DNA from: Catellatospora sp. IY07-71
GTDB taxonomy: Bacteria > Actinomycetota > Actinomycetes > Mycobacteriales > Micromonosporaceae
Reading direction: 5' to 3'
DNA length: 64,000 nt
Assembly: GCF_018326265.1 (NCBI RefSeq)
Contig: NZ_AP023360.1
Coordinates: 1,851,501-1,915,500, forward strand
The notes beneath the pieces are model-generated. The model worked only from the letters and a program-made list of their open reading frames with translations, ran no database searches and was not told the origin of the DNA. Shown here piece after piece: positions 8,501 to 17,865 of this stretch. A program made the translations under genes and the position numbers. The first letter of the stretch is position 1, and every line of letters begins with the position of its first letter.

Positions 8501-8817
8501 TCGCGGCGGCGATGCTGTGGGCGTACGGGGACTGGCACTCGGCCCGGCCGCGGACGGTCGAGGGCTGGGCGCTGCCCGTGCACGACGGTGCGGCGGTGAA
8601 GCTGTTCGACTCGCCCGACGCGGCCGAGGGCGAAGGCTACGTGATCGCGGGCGCGGACTGGCTCGGCGCGGACGGCGCCAGGATGGGCGACGATCTGGTG
8701 CCCGGCTGCCTGCGGGCAGCCGCCGGCAAGGCCCATGTGCAGTTGGGCGTGGTCGATGTACATGGCGGCGATCTCGCCGAGGGACCGCGGGTCGTCTTCG
8801 TACGCTGCCTCGACTGA
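8497..8817 (+). CDS. Small membrane-anchored hypothetical protein (5' end uncertain)
   Basis: From GTG 8497 the product is 106 residues. It begins VIAAAMLWAYGDW and continues as a soluble domain (RTVEGWALPVHDGAAVKLFD, GYVIAGADWLGADG) ending VVFVRCLD. A full membrane helix needs the preceding in-frame residues PAWGLLA, which lie before GTG 8497 and are open in this frame but have no ATG or ribosome binding site there. The frame and the best start signal are thus separated by one base (see the leader ORF at 8435). Function unknown. It is divergent from the AfsR-like gene. Confidence 0.6.
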   Translation: MIAAAMLWAYGDWHSARPRTVEGWALPVHDGAAVKLFDSPDAAEGEGYVIAGADWLGADGARMGDDLVPGCLRAAAGKAHVQLGVVDVHGGDLAEGPRVVFVRCLD

Positions 8818-8842
8818 TCGATCGATCCACCGCGGCCTGCGG

Positions 8843-8878
8843 GTTGGCGGAGTTTGGCCATGGCGTAAGTCCGCCAAC
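8843..8878. repeat. Inverted repeat between two genes
   Basis: GTTGGCGGA (8843-8851) and TCCGCCAAC (8870-8878) are perfectly complementary across an 18-nt spacer, 45 bp before the protease start. With no T-run it could be an operator for the protease gene or a weak terminator. Confidence 0.4.
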
Positions 8879-8922
8879 GGCAGCTATTCACTCTGCCATG
8901 GCGGGCCAGGTAGACCCTTGTC

Positions 8923-11900
8923 ATGTTCTCCCCCTCACAGTCTTCCCTCTTCCGGCGCAGGCGGTGGCAGCTGGTCTCGGCGGCCACCGCGGTGCCGATG
9001 CTGGCGGCGGGTTTCGCCGTGCTGCAGGCGCCCGCACTGGCCGCGCCGCAGAAGCCGGCCGTTCCGGCCAGGGCCACCGCGACCCACACGGTCACGCTGG
9101 TGACCGGCGACGTCGTCACGGTCACCACGATGGGCGACGGTAAGCAGACCGCCGAGGTCGACCGACCGGACAACGCGGTCGGCGGCGTGCGCGTGCAGCA
9201 GATCAAGGGCGACCTCTACGTCATCCCGGACGAGGCCATGGGCCTGCTCACGGCGGACAAGCTGGACAAGCGCCTGTTCAACGTCACGGACCTGATCGAG
9301 ATGGGGTACGACGACGCGAAGGCCGGCGGCGTGCCGCTGATCGCGACGTACGCGCCGAGCAAGGCCCGCGCCGCGGCGGATCCGGCCGCGCCCAAGGGCA
9401 GCAAGCTGGTCCGCCGCCTGTCCGGCATCCGCGCGTCCGCGCTGAAGGCAGACAAGAAGCAGGCCCGCACGTTCTGGACCACCGTCGCGCCACAGGGCAG
9501 CGCGACGGTGGGGCAGCACGAGGCGGCGCTGGGCGCCGGCGTGGCCAAGCTGTGGCTGGACGGCCGCGTCGAGGTCAACCTCAAGGAGAGCGTGCCGCTG
9601 ATCGGCGCGCCCGAGGCCTGGGCCGCCGGTTTCACCGGTGACGGCGTCACGGTCGCGGTGCTCGACACCGGCATCGACGTGAACCACCCGGACCTGAAGA
9701 ACCAGATCGACGCCACCGCCAGCTTCGTGCCGGGCGAGGCGATCACCGACGTCAACGGCCACGGCACCCATGTGGCGGGCACCATCGTGGGCACCGGCGA
9801 GGCGTCCGGCGGCGACTACAAGGGCGTCGCCCCCGACGCCGACCTGATCGTCGGCAAGGTGCTCGGCGGCGAGGAGGGCTACGGCCAGGACTCCTGGATC
9901 ATCGCCGGCATGGAGTGGGCCGCCCAGCAGGGCGCCGACGTCGTCAACATGAGCCTCGGCGACACGTACCCGACCGACGGCAGCGACCCGATGTCGCAGA
10001 CGGTCGACGCGCTGTCCGCGCAGTACGGCACGCTGTTCGTCATCGCCGCGGGCAACGCGGGCCCGGAGACCATCTCCACCCCGGGCGCGGCCGCCTCGGC
10101 GCTGACCGTCGCCGCGACGGACAAGCAGGACCAGCTCGCGTACTTCTCCTCCACCGGCCCGCTGGCCTTCTCCGGCGGCATGAAGCCGGACATCGCGGCA
10201 CCCGGCGTGGACATCACCGCGGCCCGCTCGCAGGAGATGACCGACGGCGGCGAGGGCCTCTACCGCACCATCAGCGGCACCTCGATGGCCACCCCGCACG
10301 TGGTCGGCGCGGCGGCGATCCTGGCGCAGCAGCACCCGGACTGGACCGGCGCGCAGCTCAAGGAACACCTGATGAGCACGGCCAAGGGCCTGGCCGACGG
10401 GTACTCGCCGTACGAGGTGGGCACCGGCCGGCTCGACGTCGCCGCCGCGATCGGCACCGCGGTGCGCGGCACCGGCTCGCTGTTCTTCGGCAACTACACC
10501 TGGCCCCACGAGCCGGCCGACGTCGCCGTGACGAAGGACCTGACCTTCACCAACACCGGCGACGCCGACGTGACGCTGAACCTGGCGCTGACCAACACCG
10601 GCGGCCCGTTCACGCTGGGCGCGGCCACGGTGACCGTGCCGGCGGGCGCTAAGGCGACCGTCCCGGTGACCGGCGACCCGCAGGCCGCCGCCGCCGGCGC
10701 GCGGCACGTCGGCTACGTGGTCGGCACCGACGCGGCCACCGGCCAGGCGGTGACCCGCACCTCCGTGGCGCTGATCAAGGAGGACGAGCGCTACGACCTG
10801 AACATCAAGCTGGTCGGCAAGGATGGCAAGCCCGCGGCCGGCTGGGTCGGGATCTTCAAGCCGATGGAGTGGCCGTGGTCGGTCTACGTCGACGGTTCGA
10901 CCACCATGCGGATGATGCCCGGCACGTACACGGTCGTCAGCGAACTCGACGTGGCCGGTGAGAAGGCGGACCGGTCCGGCCTGGCGGTGCTCGTCGACCC
11001 GGAGACCGTGCTCGGCACCGGCTCCGCGACCGTGGTGCTGGACGCGAGCAAGGCGCGCCTGCTGGACACCGCGGCCCCGCAGCGGGCGGAGGACCGCCAG
11101 CGCAAGGTCGACATGAACATCCACTACACCGGCGTCGACCCGTGGTTCGACTTCCGCTACGCGTACCAGCTGCCGGTGGCGTACGACGACATCTACGTCT
11201 CGCCGACGGAGCAGATGACCACGGGTGAGTTCATGATGGTCACCCGCTGGCGCAAGGGCCAGCCGCTGCTCGACCTGAGCACGCTGGGCGGCCTGCTCCG
11301 CTTCGACACGCTCGTGCAGGCGGGCAGCGCCCTGGGCACCGCGACGGACCGGCTGGACACGGTCTACGCGGGCAAGGGCACGGCGGCCGACTACCAGAAG
11401 GTCAAGGCCAAGGGCAGGGTGGCCGTCGTCGTGCGCAGCGACGAGGTCCTGCCCGAGGAGCGCGCCGCGGCCGCGGCCGCGGCCGGTGCCAAGGCACTGG
11501 TCGTGGTCAACGACGGCCCCGGCGGCCTGATGGAGTACGTCGGCGAGTCGGCGATCCCGGTCGCCACCGTGCACCGCGATGCGGGTAAGGCGCTCGTCGC
11601 CCTGGCCAAGCTCGGCCTCAGGCTCACCGTGCAGCAGACCGAGTACACGCCGTTCATCTACGACCTGACCCGCCGGTACCCGAACCAGGTGCCGGATCGG
11701 GCCCTGGTCTACAAGCCGAGCCGAGCCGACCTGGCCCGGATCGACGCCCGCTACTACGCGACCACGGACGGCGAGGCAGAGGGCGTCCGGACCGACGCCG
11801 ACTTCAGCCCGGCGGTCGGCTTCCCCGAGCGGGAGTGGCACCCGGGCACCCGCACCGAGTGGGTGACGCCGGACCAGTCCTGGGTGGAGGGCCACATGCA

Positions 11901-12678
11901 GTACTTCGGCGGCATGCCCTGGGCGATGGCGTCGGGCTACAACACCTACGCCAAGGGCAGCACGACCCGGCTGGACTGGTTCGCTCCGCTGAGCCGCCCC
12001 GCTCAGGGCGAGTCCTTCCTCGTGTACAACTCGCGCTGGCAGAACTACATGACCTGGAACGTGCAGGCGTGGGCCTCGTCGAGTGACAACCTGCGGCTCG
12101 GCGGTTACCTGCCGTGGGGCGAGACGCCGACCGAGCTGAAGGTGTACCAGGGCGACACGCTCCTGCACCACAACGAGCACAGCACGGACATGCAGTGGGT
12201 GGAGGTGCCGGCGGGCAACCTGCCCTACCGCGCCGTGCTCGACGCGGAGCGGCCTGGTGACGTGTTCCGGCTGTCGACGCGTACCCACACCGAGTGGACC
12301 TTCATGTCCGACACCGGCCGGAACCCGGACTACTTCGAGCCGTTCTCGGTGCTGAACCTGGACTACAAGCTGGAGACGGACCTGCACGGTGACGTGAAGG
12401 CCGGGTCCACGCAGGAGATCGCGCTGAAGCCGGTGTCGATGGGCTTCGACCGCGCTCCGGTGCCGGGCACCGTCACCAAGGTGACGCTGGACGTCTCCTA
12501 CGACGACGGCGCCACCTGGAGCAAGGTGACCCTGACCAAGGGTGCCGACGGCTACTGGACCGGTTCGTTCAAGACCGCGCACAAGGCCGGCGGCTTCATC
12601 TCGGTGCGCGCGAGCGCCGAGACGGACAGCGGCTACAGCGTCAAGAACGAGGTCATCCGGGCGTACGGCCTGCGATGA
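8923..12678 (+). CDS. Secreted subtilisin-family (S8) serine protease, 1251 residues
   Basis: This is an exported peptidase. The N-terminus FRRRRWQLVSAATAVPMLAAGF ends in APALAA, a Sec signal peptide with cleavage near residue 41. A pro-region (~45-230) precedes the catalytic domain with the triad Asp248 (VAVLDTGID), His280 (NGHGTHVAGT) and Ser454 (GTSMATPHVVGA); the oxyanion Asn is in AAGNAG. Residues ~530-600 resemble an Fn3-like or NEW domain. A protease-associated-type segment (VVVNDGPGGLMEYV, AIPVATVHRDAGKAL) lies near residue 860, and beta-rich C-terminal domains follow. The size matches large Streptomyces extracellular subtilases. No LPxTG or transmembrane anchor is seen, so it is probably released. 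A terminator-like hairpin follows. Confidence 0.94.
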   Translation: MFSPSQSSLFRRRRWQLVSAATAVPMLAAGFAVLQAPALAAPQKPAVPARATATHTVTLVTGDVVTVTTMGDGKQTAEVDRPDNAVGGVRVQQIKGDLYVIPDEAMGLLTADKLDKRLFNVTDLIEMGYDDAKAGGVPLIATYAPSKARAAADPAAPKGSKLVRRLSGIRASALKADKKQARTFWTTVAPQGSATVGQHEAALGAGVAKLWLDGRVEVNLKESVPLIGAPEAWAAGFTGDGVTVAVLDTGIDVNHPDLKNQIDATASFVPGEAITDVNGHGTHVAGTIVGTGEASGGDYKGVAPDADLIVGKVLGGEEGYGQDSWIIAGMEWAAQQGADVVNMSLGDTYPTDGSDPMSQTVDALSAQYGTLFVIAAGNAGPETISTPGAAASALTVAATDKQDQLAYFSSTGPLAFSGGMKPDIAAPGVDITAARSQEMTDGGEGLYRTISGTSMATPHVVGAAAILAQQHPDWTGAQLKEHLMSTAKGLADGYSPYEVGTGRLDVAAAIGTAVRGTGSLFFGNYTWPHEPADVAVTKDLTFTNTGDADVTLNLALTNTGGPFTLGAATVTVPAGAKATVPVTGDPQAAAAGARHVGYVVGTDAATGQAVTRTSVALIKEDERYDLNIKLVGKDGKPAAGWVGIFKPMEWPWSVYVDGSTTMRMMPGTYTVVSELDVAGEKADRSGLAVLVDPETVLGTGSATVVLDASKARLLDTAAPQRAEDRQRKVDMNIHYTGVDPWFDFRYAYQLPVAYDDIYVSPTEQMTTGEFMMVTRWRKGQPLLDLSTLGGLLRFDTLVQAGSALGTATDRLDTVYAGKGTAADYQKVKAKGRVAVVVRSDEVLPEERAAAAAAAGAKALVVVNDGPGGLMEYVGESAIPVATVHRDAGKALVALAKLGLRLTVQQTEYTPFIYDLTRRYPNQVPDRALVYKPSRADLARIDARYYATTDGEAEGVRTDADFSPAVGFPEREWHPGTRTEWVTPDQSWVEGHMQYFGGMPWAMASGYNTYAKGSTTRLDWFAPLSRPAQGESFLVYNSRWQNYMTWNVQAWASSSDNLRLGGYLPWGETPTELKVYQGDTLLHHNEHSTDMQWVEVPAGNLPYRAVLDAERPGDVFRLSTRTHTEWTFMSDTGRNPDYFEPFSVLNLDYKLETDLHGDVKAGSTQEIALKPVSMGFDRAPVPGTVTKVTLDVSYDDGATWSKVTLTKGADGYWTGSFKTAHKAGGFISVRASAETDSGYSVKNEVIRAYGLR

Positions 12679-12689
12679 GCACAGCGAAC

Positions 12690-12719
12690 GGGCCCCGGGG
12701 AGGCGACTTCCCGGGGCCC
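12690..12719 (+). terminator. GC-rich hairpin after the subtilase gene
   Basis: GGGCCCCGGG (12690-12699) pairs perfectly with CCCGGGGCCC (12710-12719) around a 10-nt loop, starting 11 bases past the stop. Only two T follow, so termination is plausible but not canonical. Confidence 0.6.
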
Positions 12720-12815
12720 TTCCCGTCCCCGGCCGTAGCGAAAGGGCCTGTTCAGGACCAGCCCGCATGGCGCATACTCTCCCCGCTGCGATGCGCGGGA
12801 GGGGGCCGGTCACCG

Positions 12816-13808
12816 ATGCTGGGAGCGCTGGGGCTCGGTCCCGACGAGGAGGCCGTCTACCGTGCGCTGCTCGGACGGCCCAGCGCCACCGCGATGCTGC
12901 TGGCCGACGCGCTGGAGCTGACCGAGCCGGTGGTCGAGAAGAGCCTCGGCCGGCTCGTCGAGTGGGGATTGGCGCTGCGCTCGGGCGGCGAGGCGTTCAC
13001 CGCCGCGCCGCCGGCGATGGCGCTCGGCGCCCTGATCACCGAACGCCGCGACGGGCTGCGCATGGCCGAGCAGGCCCTCGTCACCTTCGCCGAGGAGCAC
13101 CGCGCCGCCGTCGCCGGGCGCAGCATCAACGACCTGATCGAGGTGGTGACCGGCGTGGACGCGATCCGGCTGCGCTTCCAGCAGGTGCAGCAGGCCGCTC
13201 GCCGGGAGATCCGGAACTTCGTCACCGCCCCCTACATCGCCGTGCGGCCGGGACAGAACTCCCAGGAGGACGCCGCCGCCCGCCGCGGCGTCAGGTTCCG
13301 GGTGGTGCTGGAGCGCCCGGTGCTGGCCGAGCCGGACATCGTCGCGGAGGTCGTCGACTCGCTGCATCGTGGCGTCGAGCTGCGCGTCGTGGACAGCCTC
13401 CCGATGAAGCTCATCCTGGCCGACGACGACCTGGCCCTGGTGCCGATCACCGCTCCCACCGCGACGCTGCCCGGCAGCGAACCCGGTGCCGTGCTACTGC
13501 ACCGCAGCGGGCTGCTGGCCGCGCTGGAGGCGCTGTTCGAGACGGTCTGGCAGCGGGCGTACCCGCTGCAGCTGTCCGCGTTCGCGGGGGAGCTGCCCTA
13601 CGTCGAGCAGGAGGGCGACAGCCTGACCGAGCTGGACCGGCGGATCCTCGCGCTGCTGCTGTCCGGCCTGACCGACCAGGCCGTCGCGACCCAGCTCGAC
13701 CTGTCCCTGCGCACGCTGCAGCGCCGGCTGCGCCACCTGATGGACCTGGCCGGCGTGGAGAGCCGCATGCAGCTCGGCTGGCACGCTTCCCGCCACGGCT
13801 GGGCCTGA
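12816..13808 (+). CDS. TrmB/LuxR-type helix-turn-helix regulator
   Basis: A 330-residue regulator. The N-terminus (MLGALGLGPDEEAVYRALL, then a winged helix ending around GLALRSGGEAF) is TrmB-like. The middle (residues ~100-250, with LRFQQVQQAARREIRNFVTAP) resembles a phospholipase-D-like sensor fold found in such proteins. The C-terminus has a LuxR-like helix-turn-helix, ELDRRILALLLSGLTDQAVA then LDLSLRTLQRRLRHLM. This architecture is common in actinomycetes and its ligand is usually unknown. The start is ATG 12816 after GGGAGGGGG; the longer frame from 12675 runs through the terminator hairpin. Confidence 0.85.
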   Translation: MLGALGLGPDEEAVYRALLGRPSATAMLLADALELTEPVVEKSLGRLVEWGLALRSGGEAFTAAPPAMALGALITERRDGLRMAEQALVTFAEEHRAAVAGRSINDLIEVVTGVDAIRLRFQQVQQAARREIRNFVTAPYIAVRPGQNSQEDAAARRGVRFRVVLERPVLAEPDIVAEVVDSLHRGVELRVVDSLPMKLILADDDLALVPITAPTATLPGSEPGAVLLHRSGLLAALEALFETVWQRAYPLQLSAFAGELPYVEQEGDSLTELDRRILALLLSGLTDQAVATQLDLSLRTLQRRLRHLMDLAGVESRMQLGWHASRHGWA

Positions 13809-13826
13809 GCGCGGCCGCCCCGCCAT

Positions 13827-13887
13827 GATCGCCGTTTCGTGCCAAGATCTGCGGGTGCACTCCACCTTCTGACACGAAATGCCGATC
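13827..13887. repeat. 61-bp palindromic intergenic element, copy 1
   Basis: Arms of 23 bp (13827-13849 and 13865-13887) flank a 15-nt loop. The left arm reads GATCGCCGTTTCGTGCCAAG and the right arm ends GACACGAAATGCCGATC. Arms are imperfectly complementary but share the GATCG and TTTCGTG blocks with the copies at 23394 and 28062, and the 23/15/23 layout is identical. Confidence 0.75.
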
Positions 13888-13928
13888 TTCGCGGGGTGAC
13901 GGGGGAGATATCCGGGTGGGAATCCCCG

Positions 13929-13956
13929 TTGTCCGGATTGTGGCGGGGAGTATGGT
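13929..13956 (+). promoter_or_regulatory. Candidate topA promoter
   Basis: TTGTCC (13929-13934) and TATGGT (13951-13956) are separated by 16 bp and resemble a sigma-70-type -35/-10 pair about 210 bp before topA. Confidence 0.35.
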
Positions 13957-14169
13957 GTCAGCGGTCACAGGAATGTGCCCGTGCGTCGATGGGGTGCGCA
14001 ACCCTGGGCGCACACTGAGCGTTACCTTGGACATCCGTGGCCGGTGTCGCATCGCCGAGACGCCCGCCGCAAGCCCGACCGCTGCGTAACCTCAGACGAG
14101 CCACCGTGACCGAGCTGCCGCCACCCCGGCGGTATCCAGCCACCCGGACGACCACCGCGGAGAGAGAAC

Positions 14170-17016
14170 GTGCCGACAGCTGCCAGAAACCGTCTCGTGA
14201 TCGTCGAATCCCCGGCGAAGGCGAAGACGATCTCGGGGTACCTCGGCCCGGGTTACGTCGTCGAGGCGAGCCTCGGACACATTCGTGACCTGCCCGCAGG
14301 CGCGAAGCAGATGCCCGAGAAGTACAAGAAGGAGCCGTGGGCCTACCTCGGCGTCGACGTCGACAACGGCTTCGCTCCCGTATATATCGTCAACCCGGAC
14401 CGGGCCAAGCACGTCACGCGCCTCAAGGCGCTGATGAAGGACGCCGACGAGGTCCTGCTCGCCACAGATGAGGACCGCGAGGGCGAGGCCATCGCCTGGC
14501 ACCTGGTGGAGACGCTCAAGCCCAAGGTGCCGGTCAAGCGGATGGTCTTCCACGAGATCACCAAGCCGGCCATCCAGGCGGCCGTGGCCAACCCGCGCGA
14601 CATCGACCGCGACCTGGTCGACGCGCAGGAGACCCGGCGCATCCTGGACCGGCTGTACGGCTACGACGTCTCCGCGGTGCTGTGGAAGAAGGTCCAGCGC
14701 GGCCTGTCCGCGGGCCGGGTGCAGTCGGTGGCGACCCGCATCGTGGTCGAGCGGGAGAAGCAGCGGATGGCGTTCCGCGCCGCCGACTACTGGGACATCA
14801 CCGCCACGCTGGCCGTGGACAAGGCGAGCGAGACCGGCCCGCGCACGTTCACCGCGACCCTGATCGCGCTGGACGGCGACCGGATCGCGACCGGCAAGGA
14901 CTTCGACCCCACGACCGGGCGGCTGCGGCCGGGCTCGGGCGTGGTGCAGCTCGACGGCGACGGGGCGCGCGGCCTGGCGGCCCGCCTCGACGACCGCCCG
15001 TTCACCGTCACCCGGGTCGAGGAGAAGCCGTACCGGCGCAAGCCGTACGCGCCGTTCATCACCTCGACGCTGCAGCAGGAGGCGGCCCGCAAGCTGCGCT
15101 TCTCCTCGGCGGCGACGATGCGCACCGCGCAGCGGCTGTACGAGAACGGCTACATCACCTACATGCGTACCGACTCGGTGAACCTCTCCGAGTCGGCCAT
15201 CGCCGCGGCCCGAACGCAGATCGCCGAGCTGTACGGCTCCGGCGCCGTGCCGCCGCAGCCGCGCCGCTACTCCGGCAAGGTGAAGAACGCGCAGGAGGCG
15301 CACGAGGCGATCCGCCCCGCGGGCGACACGTTCCGCACGCCCGGCGCGGTCCGCAACGAGCTGTCCACCGAGGAGTACAAGCTCTACGAGCTGATCTGGC
15401 AGCGCACCATCGCCTCGCAGATGTCCGACGCGGTCGGCATGACGGTGAGCGTGCGCATCCGCGCGACCACCGCGCGCAACGAGGAGGCCGACTTCGCGGC
15501 CAGCGGCCGGACCATCACCGACCCGGGCTTCCTGCGGGCGTACGTGGAGTCCTCCGACGACGAGTCCGCCGAGGCCGACGACGCCGAGCGCAAGCTGCCG
15601 GTGCTGGTCAAGGACCAGCGGCTGACCGAGGAGGGCCTGGAGGCGGTGGGCCACACCACCCAGCCGCCCGCCCGCTACACGGAGGCGTCGCTGGTCAAGG
15701 CGCTGGAGGAGCTCGGCATCGGCCGCCCGTCGACGTACGCGTCGATCATGCAGACGATCCAGGACCGCGGCTACGTGACCAAGCGCGGCCAGGCGCTGAT
15801 CCCGACGTTCGTCGCGTTCGCGGTGATCGGGCTGCTGGAGCAGCACTACCCGCGGCTGGTCGACTACGGCTTCACCGCGGCGATGGAGGACCAGCTCGAC
15901 CAGATCGCGGGCGGCGACGCCACCGCGCTGGAGTTCCTGACCTCCTTCTACTTCGGCTCGCCGACCGCCGAGCAGGGTTCGGTGGCGCAGGCCGGCGGCC
16001 TGAAGAAGCTGGTCACCGAGCACCTGGGCGAGATCGACGCGCGCAGCATCAACTCGATCAAGCTGTTCACCGACGAGCAGGACCGCGACGTCGTGGTCCG
16101 GGTCGGCCGGTACGGGCCGTACCTGCAGCGCACGCCGCACGGCGCCGGTAACGGCAAGGGCCCGGCCGGCGGGAACATCCCCGAGGAGGGCGACCCCGAC
16201 ACGGAGACCGCGGCCGAGGGCGACCGCGTGTCGATCCCGGAGGGCCTCGCGCCCGACGAGCTGACCCCGGAGAAGGTCGAGGAGCTGTTCCTGGGCGGCG
16301 GCGGCGAGCGCAAGCTCGGCGAGCACCCGCAGACCGGCGAGCCGGTGGTGCTCAAGTCCGGCCGGTTCGGCCCGTACGTCTCCAGCGGCGACGTCAACTC
16401 CTCGCTGCTGAAGACCCAGTCACCCGATCAGGTGACATTGGCGGAGGCGCTGCAGTTGCTGTCGCTGCCCCGGCTCGTCGGCCGCGACGCCGAGGGTCAG
16501 GAGATCTTCGCCAAGAACGGGCGGTACGGCCCGTACATCGAGCGGGCCGGGGACTCCCGCTCGCTGGAGAGCGAGGACCAGCTCTTCACGGTCACCCTGG
16601 ACCAGGCGCTGGCGCTGCTGGCCGCGCCGAAGCAGCGGGGCCGCCGGGCCGCGCAGCCGCCGCTGCGGGAGATGGGCGTCGACCCGCTGACCGACAAACC
16701 GCTGGTCATCAAGGATGGACGGTTCGGTCCGTACGTCACCGACGGCGAGTCGAACGCGTCTCTGCGCCGCGGCCAGACCCCCGAGGGGCTGACCATCGAG
16801 CAGGCTTCCGAGATGCTTTCGGAGAAGCGGGCCAAGGGTCCGGCGCCGAAGAAGGCTCCCGCGAAGAAGGCCGCGCCGGCCAAGGCGACGAAGGCTGCGA
16901 CCAAGGCCACAGCGGCCAAGAAGGCGACCACGGCCAAGGCCGCGACCGCGAAGAAGGCGGCCAAGAAGGCCACGCCGAGCGTGCCAAAGAAGGCCGCCGC
17001 CAAGAAAGACAGCTAG
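14170..17016 (+). CDS. topA: DNA topoisomerase I (type IA)
   Basis: The 948-residue enzyme relaxes negative supercoils. The Toprim domain shows RLVIVESPAKAKTI (Glu13) and DEDREGEAIAWH (Asp100, Asp102, Glu104); the catalytic tyrosine is Tyr331 in YITYMRTDS. Instead of zinc fingers the C-terminus carries repeated GRYGPY/GRFGPY modules (RVGRYGPYL, KSGRFGPYV, KNGRYGPYI, KDGRFGPYV), as in other actinobacteria, followed by a lysine/alanine-rich tail (from about residue 895, with repeats such as KKAPAKKAAPAKATKAA) that should bind DNA and raise processivity. The start is GTG 14170 after GGAGAGA. The order topA then tmk then holB is conserved in actinomycetes; here a TetR gene is interposed. Confidence 0.97.
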   Translation: MPTAARNRLVIVESPAKAKTISGYLGPGYVVEASLGHIRDLPAGAKQMPEKYKKEPWAYLGVDVDNGFAPVYIVNPDRAKHVTRLKALMKDADEVLLATDEDREGEAIAWHLVETLKPKVPVKRMVFHEITKPAIQAAVANPRDIDRDLVDAQETRRILDRLYGYDVSAVLWKKVQRGLSAGRVQSVATRIVVEREKQRMAFRAADYWDITATLAVDKASETGPRTFTATLIALDGDRIATGKDFDPTTGRLRPGSGVVQLDGDGARGLAARLDDRPFTVTRVEEKPYRRKPYAPFITSTLQQEAARKLRFSSAATMRTAQRLYENGYITYMRTDSVNLSESAIAAARTQIAELYGSGAVPPQPRRYSGKVKNAQEAHEAIRPAGDTFRTPGAVRNELSTEEYKLYELIWQRTIASQMSDAVGMTVSVRIRATTARNEEADFAASGRTITDPGFLRAYVESSDDESAEADDAERKLPVLVKDQRLTEEGLEAVGHTTQPPARYTEASLVKALEELGIGRPSTYASIMQTIQDRGYVTKRGQALIPTFVAFAVIGLLEQHYPRLVDYGFTAAMEDQLDQIAGGDATALEFLTSFYFGSPTAEQGSVAQAGGLKKLVTEHLGEIDARSINSIKLFTDEQDRDVVVRVGRYGPYLQRTPHGAGNGKGPAGGNIPEEGDPDTETAAEGDRVSIPEGLAPDELTPEKVEELFLGGGGERKLGEHPQTGEPVVLKSGRFGPYVSSGDVNSSLLKTQSPDQVTLAEALQLLSLPRLVGRDAEGQEIFAKNGRYGPYIERAGDSRSLESEDQLFTVTLDQALALLAAPKQRGRRAAQPPLREMGVDPLTDKPLVIKDGRFGPYVTDGESNASLRRGQTPEGLTIEQASEMLSEKRAKGPAPKKAPAKKAAPAKATKAATKATAAKKATTAKAATAKKAAKKATPSVPKKAAAKKDS

Positions 17017-17028
17017 CTGACCGCTTAC

Positions 17029-17046
17029 CGACCCTGCCCAGGGTCG
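17029..17046. repeat. Short inverted repeat between topA and the TetR gene
   Basis: CGACCCT (17029-17035) and AGGGTCG (17040-17046) pair around GCCC. It sits 12 bases after topA and 75 bases before the TetR start, with no T-run. It could be a TetR operator or a weak terminator. Confidence 0.35.
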
Positions 17047-17120
17047 TTGACTCTGGGTAGGGTGTCGATGCGAGCGTGGCGCAGGTTCTGGGAACACACG
17101 CCACGGTGAGGAGCGGATCA

Positions 17121-17750
17121 GTGTCCACACCAGCTGTCAGCGCCGGGCCGCTGCGCCGGGTCCCGGTGCAGGGCCGCAGTGTCGCGCGCGTGCAGCGCAT
17201 GCTCGACGCGTGCGCTGAGTTGATCGACGAGGTCGGTTACGACGGTCTCAGCACCACGCTGCTGGCCGAGCGGGCCGGCGTCGCGATCGGTTCGGTCTAC
17301 CAGTTCTTCCCGGACAAGCGGGCCATCGTCCAGGCGCTGACCCTGCGCAACGTCGAGGCATACCTGGAGCGGCTGGCCGAGCGCATCCCCGCCGGCGAGC
17401 TGGCCCACTGGTGGGACGGCGTCGACGGGGCCATCGAGGAGTACATCGAGCTGCACCGCAGCGTGCCGGGCTTCCGGACGCTGCACTTCGGCGACGTGGT
17501 GGACGTGCACCTGATCGACCCGGAGCGCGACAACAACGCGGTCATCGCCGATCACCTCGCCGACCTGCTCGTCCGATTCCACAACGCGCCGGACGGGCCG
17601 GAGCTGCGCTTCGCGCTCACCGTGTCGGTCGAGGCGGCCGACGCGCTGATCAAGCTGGCGTTCCGCCGTCACCCCGACGGCGACGCCGCGGTCCTGGCAG
17701 AATCGAAGCGGCTGGTACGCGGCTACCTGCAGGCCTTCGCTCTGACCTGA
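17121..17750 (+). CDS. TetR-family transcriptional regulator
   Basis: A 209-residue regulator. The DNA-binding domain is RMLDACAELIDEVGYDGLST, then LLAERAGVAIGSVYQFFPDK (recognition helix, residues ~45-65). The C-terminal half (~75-209) is the ligand-binding and dimerisation domain, with a putative TetR_C motif around IELHRSVPGFRTL. GTG 17121 is chosen for the GTGAGGAG ribosome binding site eight bases upstream; GTG 17076 in the same frame has none. No obvious target gene is adjacent other than the downstream MFS-Tmk fusion; ligand unknown. Confidence 0.88.
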   Translation: MSTPAVSAGPLRRVPVQGRSVARVQRMLDACAELIDEVGYDGLSTTLLAERAGVAIGSVYQFFPDKRAIVQALTLRNVEAYLERLAERIPAGELAHWWDGVDGAIEEYIELHRSVPGFRTLHFGDVVDVHLIDPERDNNAVIADHLADLLVRFHNAPDGPELRFALTVSVEAADALIKLAFRRHPDGDAAVLAESKRLVRGYLQAFALT

Positions 17751-17865
17751 TATGCGGCCCGTACCACTCCCTCGGATTTGTGGCAAGTCTTCAGGGTCGA
17801 ACCAGGGTAGGCCCGCGCCGGGGCAGGACTAGAGTGAAGCCGCAGGACGCCCGGGCGCTATTGCC

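Larger units (their letters stand above)
13809..14169. other. Intergenic region upstream of topA
   Basis: These 361 bases contain no gene I can support. They hold the 61-bp palindromic element at 13827-13887, a candidate topA promoter at 13929-13956 and the topA ribosome binding site. Confidence 0.6.

Noticed and set aside
5268-13808. Biosynthetic gene cluster suggested by the AfsR/SARP-type regulator
   Set aside because: No polyketide, peptide or terpene synthase or tailoring genes are adjacent; the neighbours are a secreted protease and another regulator.
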